Shown one piece after another: positions 18,591 to 27,448 of a stretch of 64,000 bases of DNA. The position numbers and the translations under genes were made by a program. The stretch is taken from NCBI RefSeq assembly GCF_008016535.1, contig NZ_SAXY01000063.1, forward strand, positions 1-64,000, written 5' to 3'. Numbering within the stretch: position 1 is the first letter of the stretch; every line of letters begins with the position of its first letter. The notes beneath the pieces are model-generated. The model saw only the letters and a list, made by a program, of their open reading frames with translations. It ran no database searches and was not told the origin of the DNA. This DNA comes from Brachyspira pilosicoli. GTDB lineage: Bacteria > Spirochaetota > Brachyspiria > Brachyspirales > Brachyspiraceae.

Positions 18591-19421
18591 TTAATTTAAT
18601 ATTATAGTATCTCCTGTTGAGAAATTACATACTTCTATAGCATTATCATTTTTTATGAAGTTTTTTACTTTATCTCCTGAACAATGACAAAATCCTGCTT
18701 TTTTAAGCCCTAACTTTTTAATATCGGTTATAGTGTTTTTTATTCTTTTTTCATCGGCTTCAACCAAATGTATTCCTCCAAAGATATTTGTAACTGGAGT
18801 ATTAAAATAATCACTTATAGTTTTAGTCATATTAACAATACCGGGGTGAGAGCAAGCAGTCAATAATGTGAGTTCATTTTCTGTTTTTAATACCAAGCAT
18901 ATTTCATCATCGAAGTTATCAACATTCATATTTTCTCTAATATTTCCATATTGAAAATAATTAGCAGACATTTCGTATGATGTATCTCTTTTGAAGTTAC
19001 TAAAACAATATGTATAATCATCTATTTTATAAATATCTTTACAAATAATATGTTCTATATTGTTCTTTGCCAAAAAAGTTTCATTAAAAGGGTTGCCTAT
19101 ATAAGTATATTTTCCATTATCCACTCTATATTTGCGTTGGAAAAAACCATTTCCAGTGATAAGCTTTTTTATTTTATAATTATTAACAACATCAACAAAT
19201 CCGCCGCTATGATCATAATGTCCATGACTGCATACAACCACATCTACTTTATTTAAATCAATATCCATTCTCTGAGCATTATATAATAAATTATCACTAG
19301 AGCCAAAATCAAATAATATATTATTGTATGGGGTTTGCACAAATAAAGAGAGTCCATGCTCATATTTTAATGATTTATTTTCTGACGGACTATTTTCTAT
19401 TAGTACAGTTACAGCTACCAT
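18591..19421 (-). CDS. MBL-fold metallo-hydrolase (dihydropterin-phosphate-synthase-like)
   Basis: The protein has 276 residues. The metal-binding motif HxHxDH appears as SHGHYDHSGG near residue 66. Later ligands are in LLTACSHPGIVN and the C-terminal FCHCSGDK. The arrangement matches the MBL group named for methanopterin biosynthesis (MJ0301-like), whose bacterial members have unknown substrates. It lies between gntP (17 bases upstream) and the cdaR gene, so it may act on a glycerate-related metabolite. That is inferred from position only. Confidence 0.85.
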   Translation of the reverse strand: MVAVTVLIENSPSENKSLKYEHGLSLFVQTPYNNILFDFGSSDNLLYNAQRMDIDLNKVDVVVCSHGHYDHSGGFVDVVNNYKIKKLITGNGFFQRKYRVDNGKYTYIGNPFNETFLAKNNIEHIICKDIYKIDDYTYCFSNFKRDTSYEMSANYFQYGNIRENMNVDNFDDEICLVLKTENELTLLTACSHPGIVNMTKTISDYFNTPVTNIFGGIHLVEADEKRIKNTITDIKKLGLKKAGFCHCSGDKVKNFIKNDNAIEVCNFSTGDTIILN

Positions 19422-19438
19422 ATTTTATTCTCCAATAA

Positions 19439-20779
19439 TTATTTTAGAAACAAAGATAATATAAATACTATTATAATAGTTGTCAATCCTTGTACTAAAG
19501 TAACACCTGTTTGGCATTTATAAGCTTGCTGCGGAGTCATATTAGAGAATTGTGACACTACCCAGAAATAAGAGTCATTAGCATGAGAAACTGTCATAGC
19601 ACCTGCTCCTATTGCCATTATTACTAATACTTTTTGAATCTCAGAAGTAAAGCCTAAAGTAGCCATTAGAGGAAGCATCATAGAAGAAGTTACTATCATA
19701 GATACAGTAGAAGCTCCCATTGCTGTTTTTAATAACATAGCAATGATAAAAGGTAAAAACACACCTATATTAAATTGTAATAAAGAACTGCTTAATATAT
19801 CGGCTATAGGAAGTCTTTTTAATATTTCTCCAAAAGAACCGCCTGCTCCTGTAATAGCTAATATAGATGCTGAGTTTAATATACCTTCAGAGATTATTTT
19901 TAAACGTTCATCTTTAGATACTTTAGTGAGCAAAGTCATAGATAAAAATATACCTAATAGCAGTGCTATAACAGGGCTTCCTATGAATGAGAAGAATGTT
20001 TTTATTGCTCCGTCACCAAAAGGATTTGAAGGGAAATCAGCTATAGATTTTAATGCTATTAAGATGATTGGCAATAGTATAGGAGAGAAAGAGTGTAAGG
20101 CTCCGGGCAATTTGCCGTATTTTTGCATCAAATCATCTACATTATCATTGCTGTTAGCAGGTATGTATATTTTACTAGCAACTTTTTTAGCATATATTAT
20201 AGCCGCTATAACACTGGGTATAGATATTAATAGTCCAACTAAAATAACTAAACCCAAATTAGCACCTAAGGTACCAGCCATAGCTATAGGACCCGGAGTC
20301 GGAGGTACTAAACAATGTGTAGCATATAAACCTCCACTTAATGCTGTACCCATTATAGACAAAGATATTTTTGATCTTGAAGCTAATGCTTTTGATATTG
20401 GAGATAAAATAACAAATCCAGAGTCACAAAATACTGGAATACCTGTTATATAACCTGTTATACCCATTGTTAATACGGATCTATCTTTGCCTACTATTTT
20501 TAATATAGTATTAGCCATAGTTAGGGCAGCTCCTGTCTTTTCCAAAATAGTTCCTATAATAGTACCGGATATAATAACAACACCTATACTGCTTAATATA
20601 CCGCCAAAACCGCTTTGTACTTTCAATACAACATCATTTACTTTCATACCTGATAGAATACCAACCAATACTGATATGGTAATTAAAACTACAAAAGGAT
20701 GCTGTTTAAATTTACTTATTGCTATTATCATAACTATTACAGCAATAACTATTAAACTAAAAATATAAATACCGTTCAT
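19439..20779 (-). CDS. GntP-family gluconate/glycerate permease
   Basis: The protein has 446 residues and about 12 membrane helices, the full family length. Family motifs include GTALSGGLYATHCLVPPTPG, GAGGSFGEILKRLPIADIL and AIGAGAMTVSHANDSYFWVV. It is a proton-coupled importer of sugar acids in the inner membrane. The divergent glycerate kinase gene and the CdaR regulator point to glycerate as substrate. An AGGAGG ribosome site precedes the ATG. Confidence 0.93.
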   Translation of the reverse strand: MNGIYIFSLIVIAVIVMIIAISKFKQHPFVVLITISVLVGILSGMKVNDVVLKVQSGFGGILSSIGVVIISGTIIGTILEKTGAALTMANTILKIVGKDRSVLTMGITGYITGIPVFCDSGFVILSPISKALASRSKISLSIMGTALSGGLYATHCLVPPTPGPIAMAGTLGANLGLVILVGLLISIPSVIAAIIYAKKVASKIYIPANSNDNVDDLMQKYGKLPGALHSFSPILLPIILIALKSIADFPSNPFGDGAIKTFFSFIGSPVIALLLGIFLSMTLLTKVSKDERLKIISEGILNSASILAITGAGGSFGEILKRLPIADILSSSLLQFNIGVFLPFIIAMLLKTAMGASTVSMIVTSSMMLPLMATLGFTSEIQKVLVIMAIGAGAMTVSHANDSYFWVVSQFSNMTPQQAYKCQTGVTLVQGLTTIIIVFILSLFLK

Positions 20780-20957
20780 ATTATTATTCCTCCTAAATTT
20801 ATAACTAATATATAGATTTTAGTATATAAAAAAAGTTTTGCTTTACCTTGTATAGTAAATACAAAAAATTATATATTTATTGTGTTTTATAAACAAAGAA
20901 AATATAAATTAATTGACTATATTAGTATATATAAAAATTTTATTAAGGATTAAAATT

Positions 20958-22097
20958 GTGTATAAGATAGTAATAATACCAGACTCATTTAAGGGAAGTG
21001 CAAGCAGTTTAGAGGTTTGCGAATGCATAGAGAGAGGAGTATTAAAGGCTGTTAAAGATGTAGTTATAAAAAAAATACCTATAGCAGACGGGGGTGAGGG
21101 TACAGTTGAAAGTGTGATTTATGCTACTGGTGGAGAGTTTATAAGAGTTGATGTAAAGAACCCTTTAGGAAAAACTGTTAAGGCTAAGTATGGTTTAATT
21201 AATAATAATCAGGCTGTTATAGAGATGGCTGAGGCTTCTGGGATTACATTAGTGAGCGAGAAAGAGAGAAACCCATTAAAATATTCTACATATGGAACAG
21301 GGGAACTTATAAAAGATGCTATTAATAGAGGAGTTAAAGAGATACTTATAGGCATTGGGGGAAGTGCTACTAACGATTGCGGTATTGGTATGGCTAATGC
21401 TTTGGGGTATAGGTTTTTAGATGAGAAAGGAGAAGAACTTGAAAGCATTGCTGAGAACATGATAAAAGTAAAAAGCATAGATGACAGCAATGTTGATAAA
21501 AGACTTTTTGACATAAAAATAAATGTGGCCTCTGATGTTAAGAATGTGCTTTATGGAGAAGATGGAGCTACTGCTATATACGGCAAGCAAAAGGGTGTTA
21601 CTAAAGAGAGTTTTGATGTGCTTGATGATGGGCTTAAAAATATTGCTAATCTAATAAAAGAAAAATATAAAAAAGAAATTGACTTTATAGAGGGTGCTGG
21701 TGCTGCCGGAGGTTTAGGAGGCGGGCTTATTGGTTTTTGTAATGCGGAGATTAAAAGCGGAATTGATGCTATGCTTGATATAATTAATTTTGAGAAAGAG
21801 TTGGATGGTGCTTCTTTAGTTATTACTGGAGAGGGAGCTATTGACGGTCAGACAAAAAAAGGAAAGGTTCCTGTGGGAGTTGCTAGGAGAGTAAAAAAAT
21901 TAAACAAAAACATTTCTGTTATTGCAATTGTTGGAGATATTAGAGAGGGTGCTGAGGCGGTTTATGAGATGGGGATAGATTCTATTATGCCTGCTTTAAA
22001 GAGAGCTATGCCGCTTGAGGAGGCTATTGCTAATTCTAAGGTTTTGATAGAAGATGCTTCCGAGAGGGCTTTGAGGTTTATTAATATCAATATATGA
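20958..22097 (+). CDS. Glycerate kinase (GarK/GlxK type)
   Basis: The protein has 379 residues from the GTG at 20958, chosen because aagga (20946-20950) sits 8 bases before it and because family members begin with KIVIIPDSFKGS. A longer frame from 20913 has no ribosome site. Signatures: PIADGGEGTVES, GIGGSATNDCGIGMANALG, GAAGGLGGGL and TGEGAIDGQTKKGK. It phosphorylates D-glycerate to 2-phosphoglycerate. It is transcribed divergently from gntP. Confidence 0.95.
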   Translation: MYKIVIIPDSFKGSASSLEVCECIERGVLKAVKDVVIKKIPIADGGEGTVESVIYATGGEFIRVDVKNPLGKTVKAKYGLINNNQAVIEMAEASGITLVSEKERNPLKYSTYGTGELIKDAINRGVKEILIGIGGSATNDCGIGMANALGYRFLDEKGEELESIAENMIKVKSIDDSNVDKRLFDIKINVASDVKNVLYGEDGATAIYGKQKGVTKESFDVLDDGLKNIANLIKEKYKKEIDFIEGAGAAGGLGGGLIGFCNAEIKSGIDAMLDIINFEKELDGASLVITGEGAIDGQTKKGKVPVGVARRVKKLNKNISVIAIVGDIREGAEAVYEMGIDSIMPALKRAMPLEEAIANSKVLIEDASERALRFININI

Positions 22098-22116
22098 AAA
22101 ATTGTATTTATTTGTT

Positions 22117-22152
22117 TGCATATGGGCTTATTATATATTTTGCCTATATGCA
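22117..22152 (+). terminator. Possible terminator after glycerate kinase
   Basis: tgcatatgggc and gcctatatgca pair at 10 of 11 positions around a 14-base loop, 20 bases after the stop codon. No strong T-run follows, so it may be only a hairpin. Confidence 0.4.
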
Positions 22153-22287
22153 ATGATTTTATTTCAAAAAAATTATTCTTTAAAAATCATTCTTTAAAAA
22201 TATTATTTAAAAAATATTATTTAAGTAAAGTTAAATTAGTTTCTATAAAAATAGCATATTCAATATTGCTTCATAATAAAAAATAAG

Positions 22288-22302
22288 TTTCTAATTTTAT
22301 AT
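22288..22302. repeat. Left copy of 15-base target duplication
   Basis: tttctaattttatat occurs here and again at 23325-23339, exactly flanking element B. Confidence 0.85.
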
Positions 22303-23324
22303 TGCACAGGTGCCAAACATATTGCAGTTAGGAATTCCTTAATTTCTTAAAGTATAGCATAGGCGTATCATAATTTAAAGCAGAATGTATTCGTTTATAA
22401 TTGAAAAAATGATTATATTTTTGTATGTTTTTATTTGCTTTCTGTAAAGTTAATTCTTGTGTACAAAAGTCATAGAATTCTTTTTGGTCTCGGTTGTGTG
22501 TACTCTCTACTACACCATTATACCAAGTGGAGGCTACAGGACTATAAACCCTTTTAATATAGTTTTTCTTACAAAATATATCTAATGGATGTTCAGTATT
22601 AAATGAATGTTTACGGTAAGTAAATTCTGTACCATTGTCCGTTTGAATACAATGTACTCTAAAAGGAAAATAATCTATAAGTCGTTTCATAAAATCAATG
22701 GTACTGTATGGACTTTTTTCATCGTATAAATATCTGAAGCTCATTCTTGTTGCTAAATCTACAGCAGTAAATTGATAATAACGTATTTCACCAAAAAAAG
22801 CATATTTGACGTCTATTTGTACCTTTTCTCCTGCTTCTTTAATATAAATCGCATGCTTTCCTTTATGTTTTCTCTTAATTTTTTTCTTTTTGCTCCTATA
22901 CAAATTATTTTCTTTTAGGACAGTTTCTATAGCTGTTGTTCCTACTTTAATGTCTTCTAACTCTAATTGTTTTTTTATTTTTAATTTATCATAACCATAT
23001 AATTTTCTTATTTCAATTATTCTTTTAATAATCTTTTTATTTTTCAATTTATTTTTATTATTCTTAGGTTTAGTAGATTTAGGTTTTATAATAGAATAAG
23101 TTTCTAATTGGCTTTTCCAATAATAATATGTTCTAATACTAATCTTATATTTTAAAGCTAATACTTCTTTATTCTTAACTTTATTGATTTTTATAACTAT
23201 CTTTTTTCTTTGATTTGAAGTATATTCTTTCATAGGTATTCCTTTAAATTTAAACTATATATATTATAAGGAATACCTGCTTTTTTTAAACTAAAAAACG
23301 TGCAATATCTGTGGCTCCTAAACA
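22303..23324 (-). mobile_element. IS481-like element B
   Basis: The element runs from tgcacaggtgcc to the complement of tgtttaggagcc and is bounded by identical 15-base direct repeats, within the range known for IS481-type elements. One intact transposase gene is present. The duplication shows a recent, unrearranged insertion. Confidence 0.88.
22328..23233 (-). CDS. IS481-like DDE transposase B
   Basis: The protein has 301 residues. Residues 1 to about 165 are near-identical to transposase B' (16285). The core (RMSFRYLYDEKSPYSTIDFM to YNGVVE) is unlike the other copies in this window. The last 55 residues (STHNRDQKEFYDF onward) are nearly those of transposase A. Asp residues are in VQIDVKY and IQTDNGTEF. 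It appears intact. Confidence 0.88.
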   Translation of the reverse strand: MKEYTSNQRKKIVIKINKVKNKEVLALKYKISIRTYYYWKSQLETYSIIKPKSTKPKNNKNKLKNKKIIKRIIEIRKLYGYDKLKIKKQLELEDIKVGTTAIETVLKENNLYRSKKKKIKRKHKGKHAIYIKEAGEKVQIDVKYAFFGEIRYYQFTAVDLATRMSFRYLYDEKSPYSTIDFMKRLIDYFPFRVHCIQTDNGTEFTYRKHSFNTEHPLDIFCKKNYIKRVYSPVASTWYNGVVESTHNRDQKEFYDFCTQELTLQKANKNIQKYNHFFNYKRIHSALNYDTPMLYFKKLRNS

Positions 23325-23339
23325 TTTCTAATTTTATAT
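23325..23339. repeat. Right copy of 15-base target duplication
   Basis: Identical to 22288-22302; together they bound element B. Confidence 0.85.
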
Positions 23340-23456
23340 AGCAATTGATTTTATATTTTTTAGATTTATAATAGTAAACATAATTTAATTAACATATTTA
23401 TTTAAAATTATATAATAAATTATAATAAAATGATAAAATAATAAGGAAACACAACA

Positions 23457-24674
23457 ATGAACAAAATTATACCTTTCTCGCCGCCTGATATTACAGATAA
23501 TGAAATTGAGGCGGTGGTGAATGTTTTAAAATCTGGATGGATTACTAGCGGACCTGTAAACAAAGAGCTTGAAGAGGAGCTTTGTAAATATATAAATGTT
23601 AAGAGGGTAAAGCTATTATCTAGTGCTACTATGGCTATGGAGCTAGCTTTAAAAATATTCGGTGTTACTGAGGGCGATGAGGTGATAGTGCCTGCTTATA
23701 CTTATGCTTCTACTGCTAATGCGGCTATACATTTGGGGGCTAAGGTTGTGTTTATTGATGCGGCTGATGATGATTTTAATATAGATTTAGAAAAATTTGA
23801 AAAGGCTATTACAAGTAAAACAAAAGCTGTTATTGCTGTTGATGTTGGCGGTAAACCTTCTGATTATGACGGCATTATAAAAATACTAGAAAGAAAAAGA
23901 GATTTATTTACTCCATTAAATACAAATAAATATCAAAAGCAATTAAACAGGGCTTTATTTTTGCTTGATGCTGCTCATTCTATTGGTGCTGTTTATAAAG
24001 GAAATAGGGTAGGCTCTCAGGCTGATTTTTCTTCTTTCTCATTTCATGCTGTTAAGAATGTTACAACTGCTGAGGGTGGGGCTTTGAGTTTTAATGATAT
24101 TGGAGATATTAACGCTGATGAGATTTACAAAGAAGTGTCTGTTTGGGCTTTGAATGGTCAGAATAAAAGTGCATTAGATAAAACAAAATTAGGAAGCTGG
24201 AGATATGATATTGAGGTTGCGGGGTATAAGTGCAATATGAGCGATATTCATGCGGCTATTGGTTTATCGCAATTAAGAAGATATGATGAGATGCTTAAAA
24301 ACAGAAAAAACATTGTGAATATATATAACAGTGTTTTGGGAGCGAGCAAAAAAGTTATGCTTCCTGTTTTTAAAGACGATGAGGCTGAATCATCTTATCA
24401 TTTGTATTTGATGAGAATTAAGGATTATGAGGAGGCTGATAGGGATTTACTTATAGAAAATATGTCAAAACTTGGAATAGTGCTTAATGTGCATTATTTG
24501 CCTCTTCCTTTTCACAATGCATATAATGTTTATAAGGATTATGCGGATAATAATTATATAAATGCTTTTAATTTGTATAAGAATGAAGTAACTTTGCCAT
24601 TATACAGCAGCCTTAAAGAGGAGGATGCTTTATATATTGCTAAGAATATTTTTAGGTATTTGGAGAGCAACTGA
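23457..24674 (+). CDS. DegT/DnrJ/EryC1/StrS aminotransferase family protein
   Basis: The protein has 405 residues. The PLP-binding Lys is Lys200 in SFHAVKNVTTAEGG. Other family blocks are GWITSGPVNKELEEEL, VPAYTYASTANA, FLLDAAHSIGA and YKCNMSDIHAAIGL. Such enzymes add an amino group to nucleotide-linked keto-sugars for lipooligosaccharide or other glycans. Between residues 143 and 166 it has a basic insert (ILERKRDLFTPLNTNKYQKQ) in the loop before the DAAH motif. It stands alone, with an IS element upstream and repeats downstream. The sugar substrate is unknown. Confidence 0.92.
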   Translation: MNKIIPFSPPDITDNEIEAVVNVLKSGWITSGPVNKELEEELCKYINVKRVKLLSSATMAMELALKIFGVTEGDEVIVPAYTYASTANAAIHLGAKVVFIDAADDDFNIDLEKFEKAITSKTKAVIAVDVGGKPSDYDGIIKILERKRDLFTPLNTNKYQKQLNRALFLLDAAHSIGAVYKGNRVGSQADFSSFSFHAVKNVTTAEGGALSFNDIGDINADEIYKEVSVWALNGQNKSALDKTKLGSWRYDIEVAGYKCNMSDIHAAIGLSQLRRYDEMLKNRKNIVNIYNSVLGASKKVMLPVFKDDEAESSYHLYLMRIKDYEEADRDLLIENMSKLGIVLNVHYLPLPFHNAYNVYKDYADNNYINAFNLYKNEVTLPLYSSLKEEDALYIAKNIFRYLESN

Positions 24675-24705
24675 GATTAGTAAGCATTTTTGTTTATCAG
24701 ATATA

Positions 24706-24810
24706 TTATCAACTTTTTTGTCGCTCTCGCACCACAGGCACTTCCTTCGGTCGCGGTGCGGACTTCGTCAAAAAGTTGCAAAAAACGCAAATGTTTTGAC
24801 TTTATATTTC
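24706..24810 (+). repeat. Type-1 dispersed repeat, copy c
   Basis: The stem caactttttt (24710-24719) / aaaaagttg (24770-24778) encloses a loop of about 50 bases holding one GC unit (ggcacttccttcggtcgc) and ggtgcggacttcgtc. Confidence 0.85.
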
Positions 24811-24857
24811 GGTAATATGTATAAATGAATATAATATTTATATTTTTATTTTATATA

Positions 24858-24941
24858 TAAAGCTATACTCTATTAAATGCAGTTCTTTTGGTTCTTTTAT
24901 ACCAATAAAAGAACTGGGGTCTGGGGCAAAGCCCCAGTTAT
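24858..24941 (+). repeat. Type-2 dispersed repeat, copy c
   Basis: A long hairpin (agttcttttggttctttt / accaataaaagaact) is followed by the palindrome ctggggcaaagccccag. The flank aaagctatactctattaaatg is shared with copies at 28.3 and 30.8 kb. Confidence 0.85.
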
Positions 24942-24979
24942 CAAAATAAAATAAAATAAATTAAAATTGAGTAATCATA

Positions 24980-25888
24980 GTGATTTATATTTTTGTTAGT
25001 TTGATTATTATTATAATAGCTATTATTTTCTGCTATCTCTATTATGAAATAAAAACACATAATATAAAAAAAATAAATAATAATCTGCAAATAATGCTCG
25101 CGGTTAAAACTTATGATAATGACTTAATTAACATAATAAAAGATGATGATGTTAAAGGAATAATCATTAACATAGCCGATATTAAAATAATTGAAAAACT
25201 AATAAAAAATATAAAAAAAAATCTAAACAAAAAAATATTCATAGCATTAGACGAAGATTATAAGCCAACGCATAATTTATTTTTTGACCAGCACTTTAAG
25301 GTTTATCAAAGCTATATTGGTGAGAGGCAAAGCGAAACTTATGCCTACGATATTGCTAAAAAAAGAGCGTCCACTCTTAAAACTATTGGCGTTAATATGT
25401 TTTTATCTCCTGTGGTAAATACTCTCTGTAATGAAAAATCTCATCTAAAAGAGCATATCTTCAGCGGCGATAAACAAATTGCTTCAAAGTTAATATCTCA
25501 AACAATTAAAGCGTATAAAGACAAAGACGTCCTCACCGCCGCAAAATATTTTCCAAAATACTATGATGATGAGTTATATATAGAAGATAATATAAAAAAT
25601 GTAGAAATAGACTCTAAAGAAACTTTTTTGTCGGCAATAGAAAGCGACTTTTTTGTGATGAGCCATATTAAAAATGAAAAATTATACAGAGATTATCTTT
25701 TTAATAGCCTTAATTTTAAAGGCGTTGTAATGACTGATTATATTAATAAATACTCTCTTATAAATAATAATTTGCTTAATGTTATTGATTATAGGTTTTA
25801 TAAGGCAAACAGGCAAAAGATAAAAAATATTAAAACAGAGGATGGTGAATTATGCGTAAAAATTTCAAAGCTGTTAAGGAAATTATAA
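24980..25888 (+). CDS. Degenerate GH3 (NagZ-like) paralogue, membrane-anchored
   Basis: The protein has 302 residues (GTG start) with one N-terminal membrane helix (about 3-22). It aligns along its length with the NagZ gene that follows: YAYDIAKKRASTLKTIGVNM versus YAYNIAYNKAKFLKEMGINM, and MSHIKNEK versus VSHIKNKY. The catalytic-loop motif KHFPGHGD is replaced by KYFPKYYDD near residue 188, and the DEEGGE motif by DEDYKP. An Asp remains in GVVMTDY near residue 250, the nucleophile position. It is probably catalytically dead. Its 3' end overlaps the NagZ gene by 37 bases, so the two are translated together. Confidence 0.75.
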   Translation: MIYIFVSLIIIIIAIIFCYLYYEIKTHNIKKINNNLQIMLAVKTYDNDLINIIKDDDVKGIIINIADIKIIEKLIKNIKKNLNKKIFIALDEDYKPTHNLFFDQHFKVYQSYIGERQSETYAYDIAKKRASTLKTIGVNMFLSPVVNTLCNEKSHLKEHIFSGDKQIASKLISQTIKAYKDKDVLTAAKYFPKYYDDELYIEDNIKNVEIDSKETFLSAIESDFFVMSHIKNEKLYRDYLFNSLNFKGVVMTDYINKYSLINNNLLNVIDYRFYKANRQKIKNIKTEDGELCVKISKLLRKL

Positions 25889-26937
25889 TTTTATTTAGTT
25901 TTGTAATTGTTGGATTCTCTATTAATTCTTGCACCAAAAAAGACAGCATCACAGAAGATGAAAAATATATTTTGGACTTAAAAAAGAAATATTCTTATTT
26001 GTCTAACTATATAGATGAAGTTAATAATATGAGCATTGAAGAGAGGCGAGGGCTTCTTACTATGGTGGGCATCACAGACACAGTATTAAGCGAAGAGACT
26101 ATAAAGACATTAAAAGATAATCATGTTTCTGGAGTTATACTATTTAATTACAACATAGTAGATGAAGAGCAATTAAAAAAATTAACATCAGACTTAAAGA
26201 AATATGTTAACAAAAATATGTTAATCTCTATAGATGAAGAAGGAGGCGAAGTCTTTAGAATACCTTTCGACAAATACAAAGACATTTCAGCAAAAATGAT
26301 AGGCGACAGCAACAGCAGCGAATATGCCTACAACATAGCCTACAACAAAGCAAAGTTTCTAAAAGAAATGGGAATTAATATGATACTCTCTCCATTATGC
26401 GATGTGCCGAGCAATAAAGATTCTTATATATACAATAGAAGCTTTTCTACAAATGTTGAAATGGTTTCAAAGATGGTGGAAGCTACAATAAAAGCTCAAA
26501 AAGATGCAGGCATTATAAGCGTTGTTAAGCATTTTCCTGGTCATGGAGATACTTCTGTTAATTCGCATAGTGAGTTTCCTGTGATAGACAAGACTTTAGA
26601 AGAACTTAAAAATAAAGAATTAATACCTTTTCAAAAGGCTATAGATTTGGGTGCTGAGATGGTTTTAGTTTCGCATATAAAAAATAAATATATAGATGAT
26701 ACACTTCCTGCAAGTATGTCAGAAAAATATAGAAAGCTGCTTGAAGAAGATATGGGCTTTGATGGCGTAATTATTACAGATGACCTCGTTATGACAGGCA
26801 AGATTGAAAGCACTATCAATTATGGCATAAATCTTACAAGCAATATTTATAAGAATGTAAAAGATATGTTTAGAAATATTGAACCGGATATAATTTCATG
26901 TGCTAATGTATTAAAGATAATGAGAGAAAATACCTAA
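25852..26937 (+). CDS. NagZ-type beta-N-acetylhexosaminidase lipoprotein (GH3)
   Basis: The protein has 361 residues with a lipobox (SINSC near residue 25) and one GH3 domain. Motifs: ISIDEEGGEVFRI, VVKHFPGHGDTSVNSH near 225 (catalytic His/Asp loop) and GVIITDDLVMTG near 309 (Asp nucleophile). NagZ removes N-acetylglucosamine from muropeptides or other glycans. Most NagZ proteins are cytosolic, so the lipoprotein signal suggests periplasmic or surface action. It overlaps the degenerate paralogue upstream. Confidence 0.9.
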   Translation: MRKNFKAVKEIIILFSFVIVGFSINSCTKKDSITEDEKYILDLKKKYSYLSNYIDEVNNMSIEERRGLLTMVGITDTVLSEETIKTLKDNHVSGVILFNYNIVDEEQLKKLTSDLKKYVNKNMLISIDEEGGEVFRIPFDKYKDISAKMIGDSNSSEYAYNIAYNKAKFLKEMGINMILSPLCDVPSNKDSYIYNRSFSTNVEMVSKMVEATIKAQKDAGIISVVKHFPGHGDTSVNSHSEFPVIDKTLEELKNKELIPFQKAIDLGAEMVLVSHIKNKYIDDTLPASMSEKYRKLLEEDMGFDGVIITDDLVMTGKIESTINYGINLTSNIYKNVKDMFRNIEPDIISCANVLKIMRENT

Positions 26938-26960
26938 CACATAAAATTATTATTTAGTTA

Positions 26961-27257
26961 TTATTTAGCTTTTTTTTTTTTCTGTTGCTGTTTGGATTTT
27001 CTTTTATAAGTGAGAGTAGAATCCAAACCTTTATCAACAAACTCATTTATGATATTTACTACGGTATGATATGTTACATTATATTGTTTAGCGATATCAG
27101 TATGTGTCAGCCCAGTATTCTTCTTCTCATCTAAAGCCAATATAATGTTTGCTCTCGATATCAATCTTTTAGATTTACCCTCATTTTTGATAAACTCTTT
27201 AATCTTTTGTTTCTCTTCATCTTTTAAAGATATTATGTGTTTAGTAGTTATACTCAT
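26961..27257 (-). CDS. Stand-alone helix-turn-helix protein, IS630-transposase N-terminus-like
   Basis: The protein has 98 residues from the ATG at 27257, which follows GGAGG at good distance; a longer start lies inside that site. The pattern SRANIILALDEKKNTGLTHT, then DIAKQYNVTYHTVVNIINEF, then VDKGLDSTL matches the N-terminal DNA-binding part of IS630-type transposases. The protein ends in a Lys/Gln-rich tail coded partly by an A11 run (26970-26980). No catalytic domain follows in any frame, since the convergent NagZ gene ends 23 bases away. It may be a transposase remnant or a captured regulator. Confidence 0.65.
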   Translation of the reverse strand: MSITTKHIISLKDEEKQKIKEFIKNEGKSKRLISRANIILALDEKKNTGLTHTDIAKQYNVTYHTVVNIINEFVDKGLDSTLTYKRKSKQQQKKKKAK

Positions 27258-27448
27258 TTTTTTAACCTCCAATTTTAATACTAAAATAACTAATAAAGAT
27301 ATTGTTTAAGTTAATAACAATATTTAACTTAAATATATATAGCAAAAAACACAAAGAAAAATATAAAAATACCATTTAATTCATATCATATTTTAATGGG
27401 AAATATAACATATTATAAAAAAATATCAATATAAAAATATGTTAATAA

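Noticed and set aside
20913-20957. Upstream extension of glycerate kinase to an ATG
   Set aside because: The extension has no ribosome site, while the GTG at 20958 has a good one and matches the family N-terminus.
26938-27257. Programmed frameshifting at the A11 run of the small HTH gene to make a full IS630 transposase
   Set aside because: All frames after the run stop within a few codons and the convergent NagZ gene begins at once, so no catalytic part exists.
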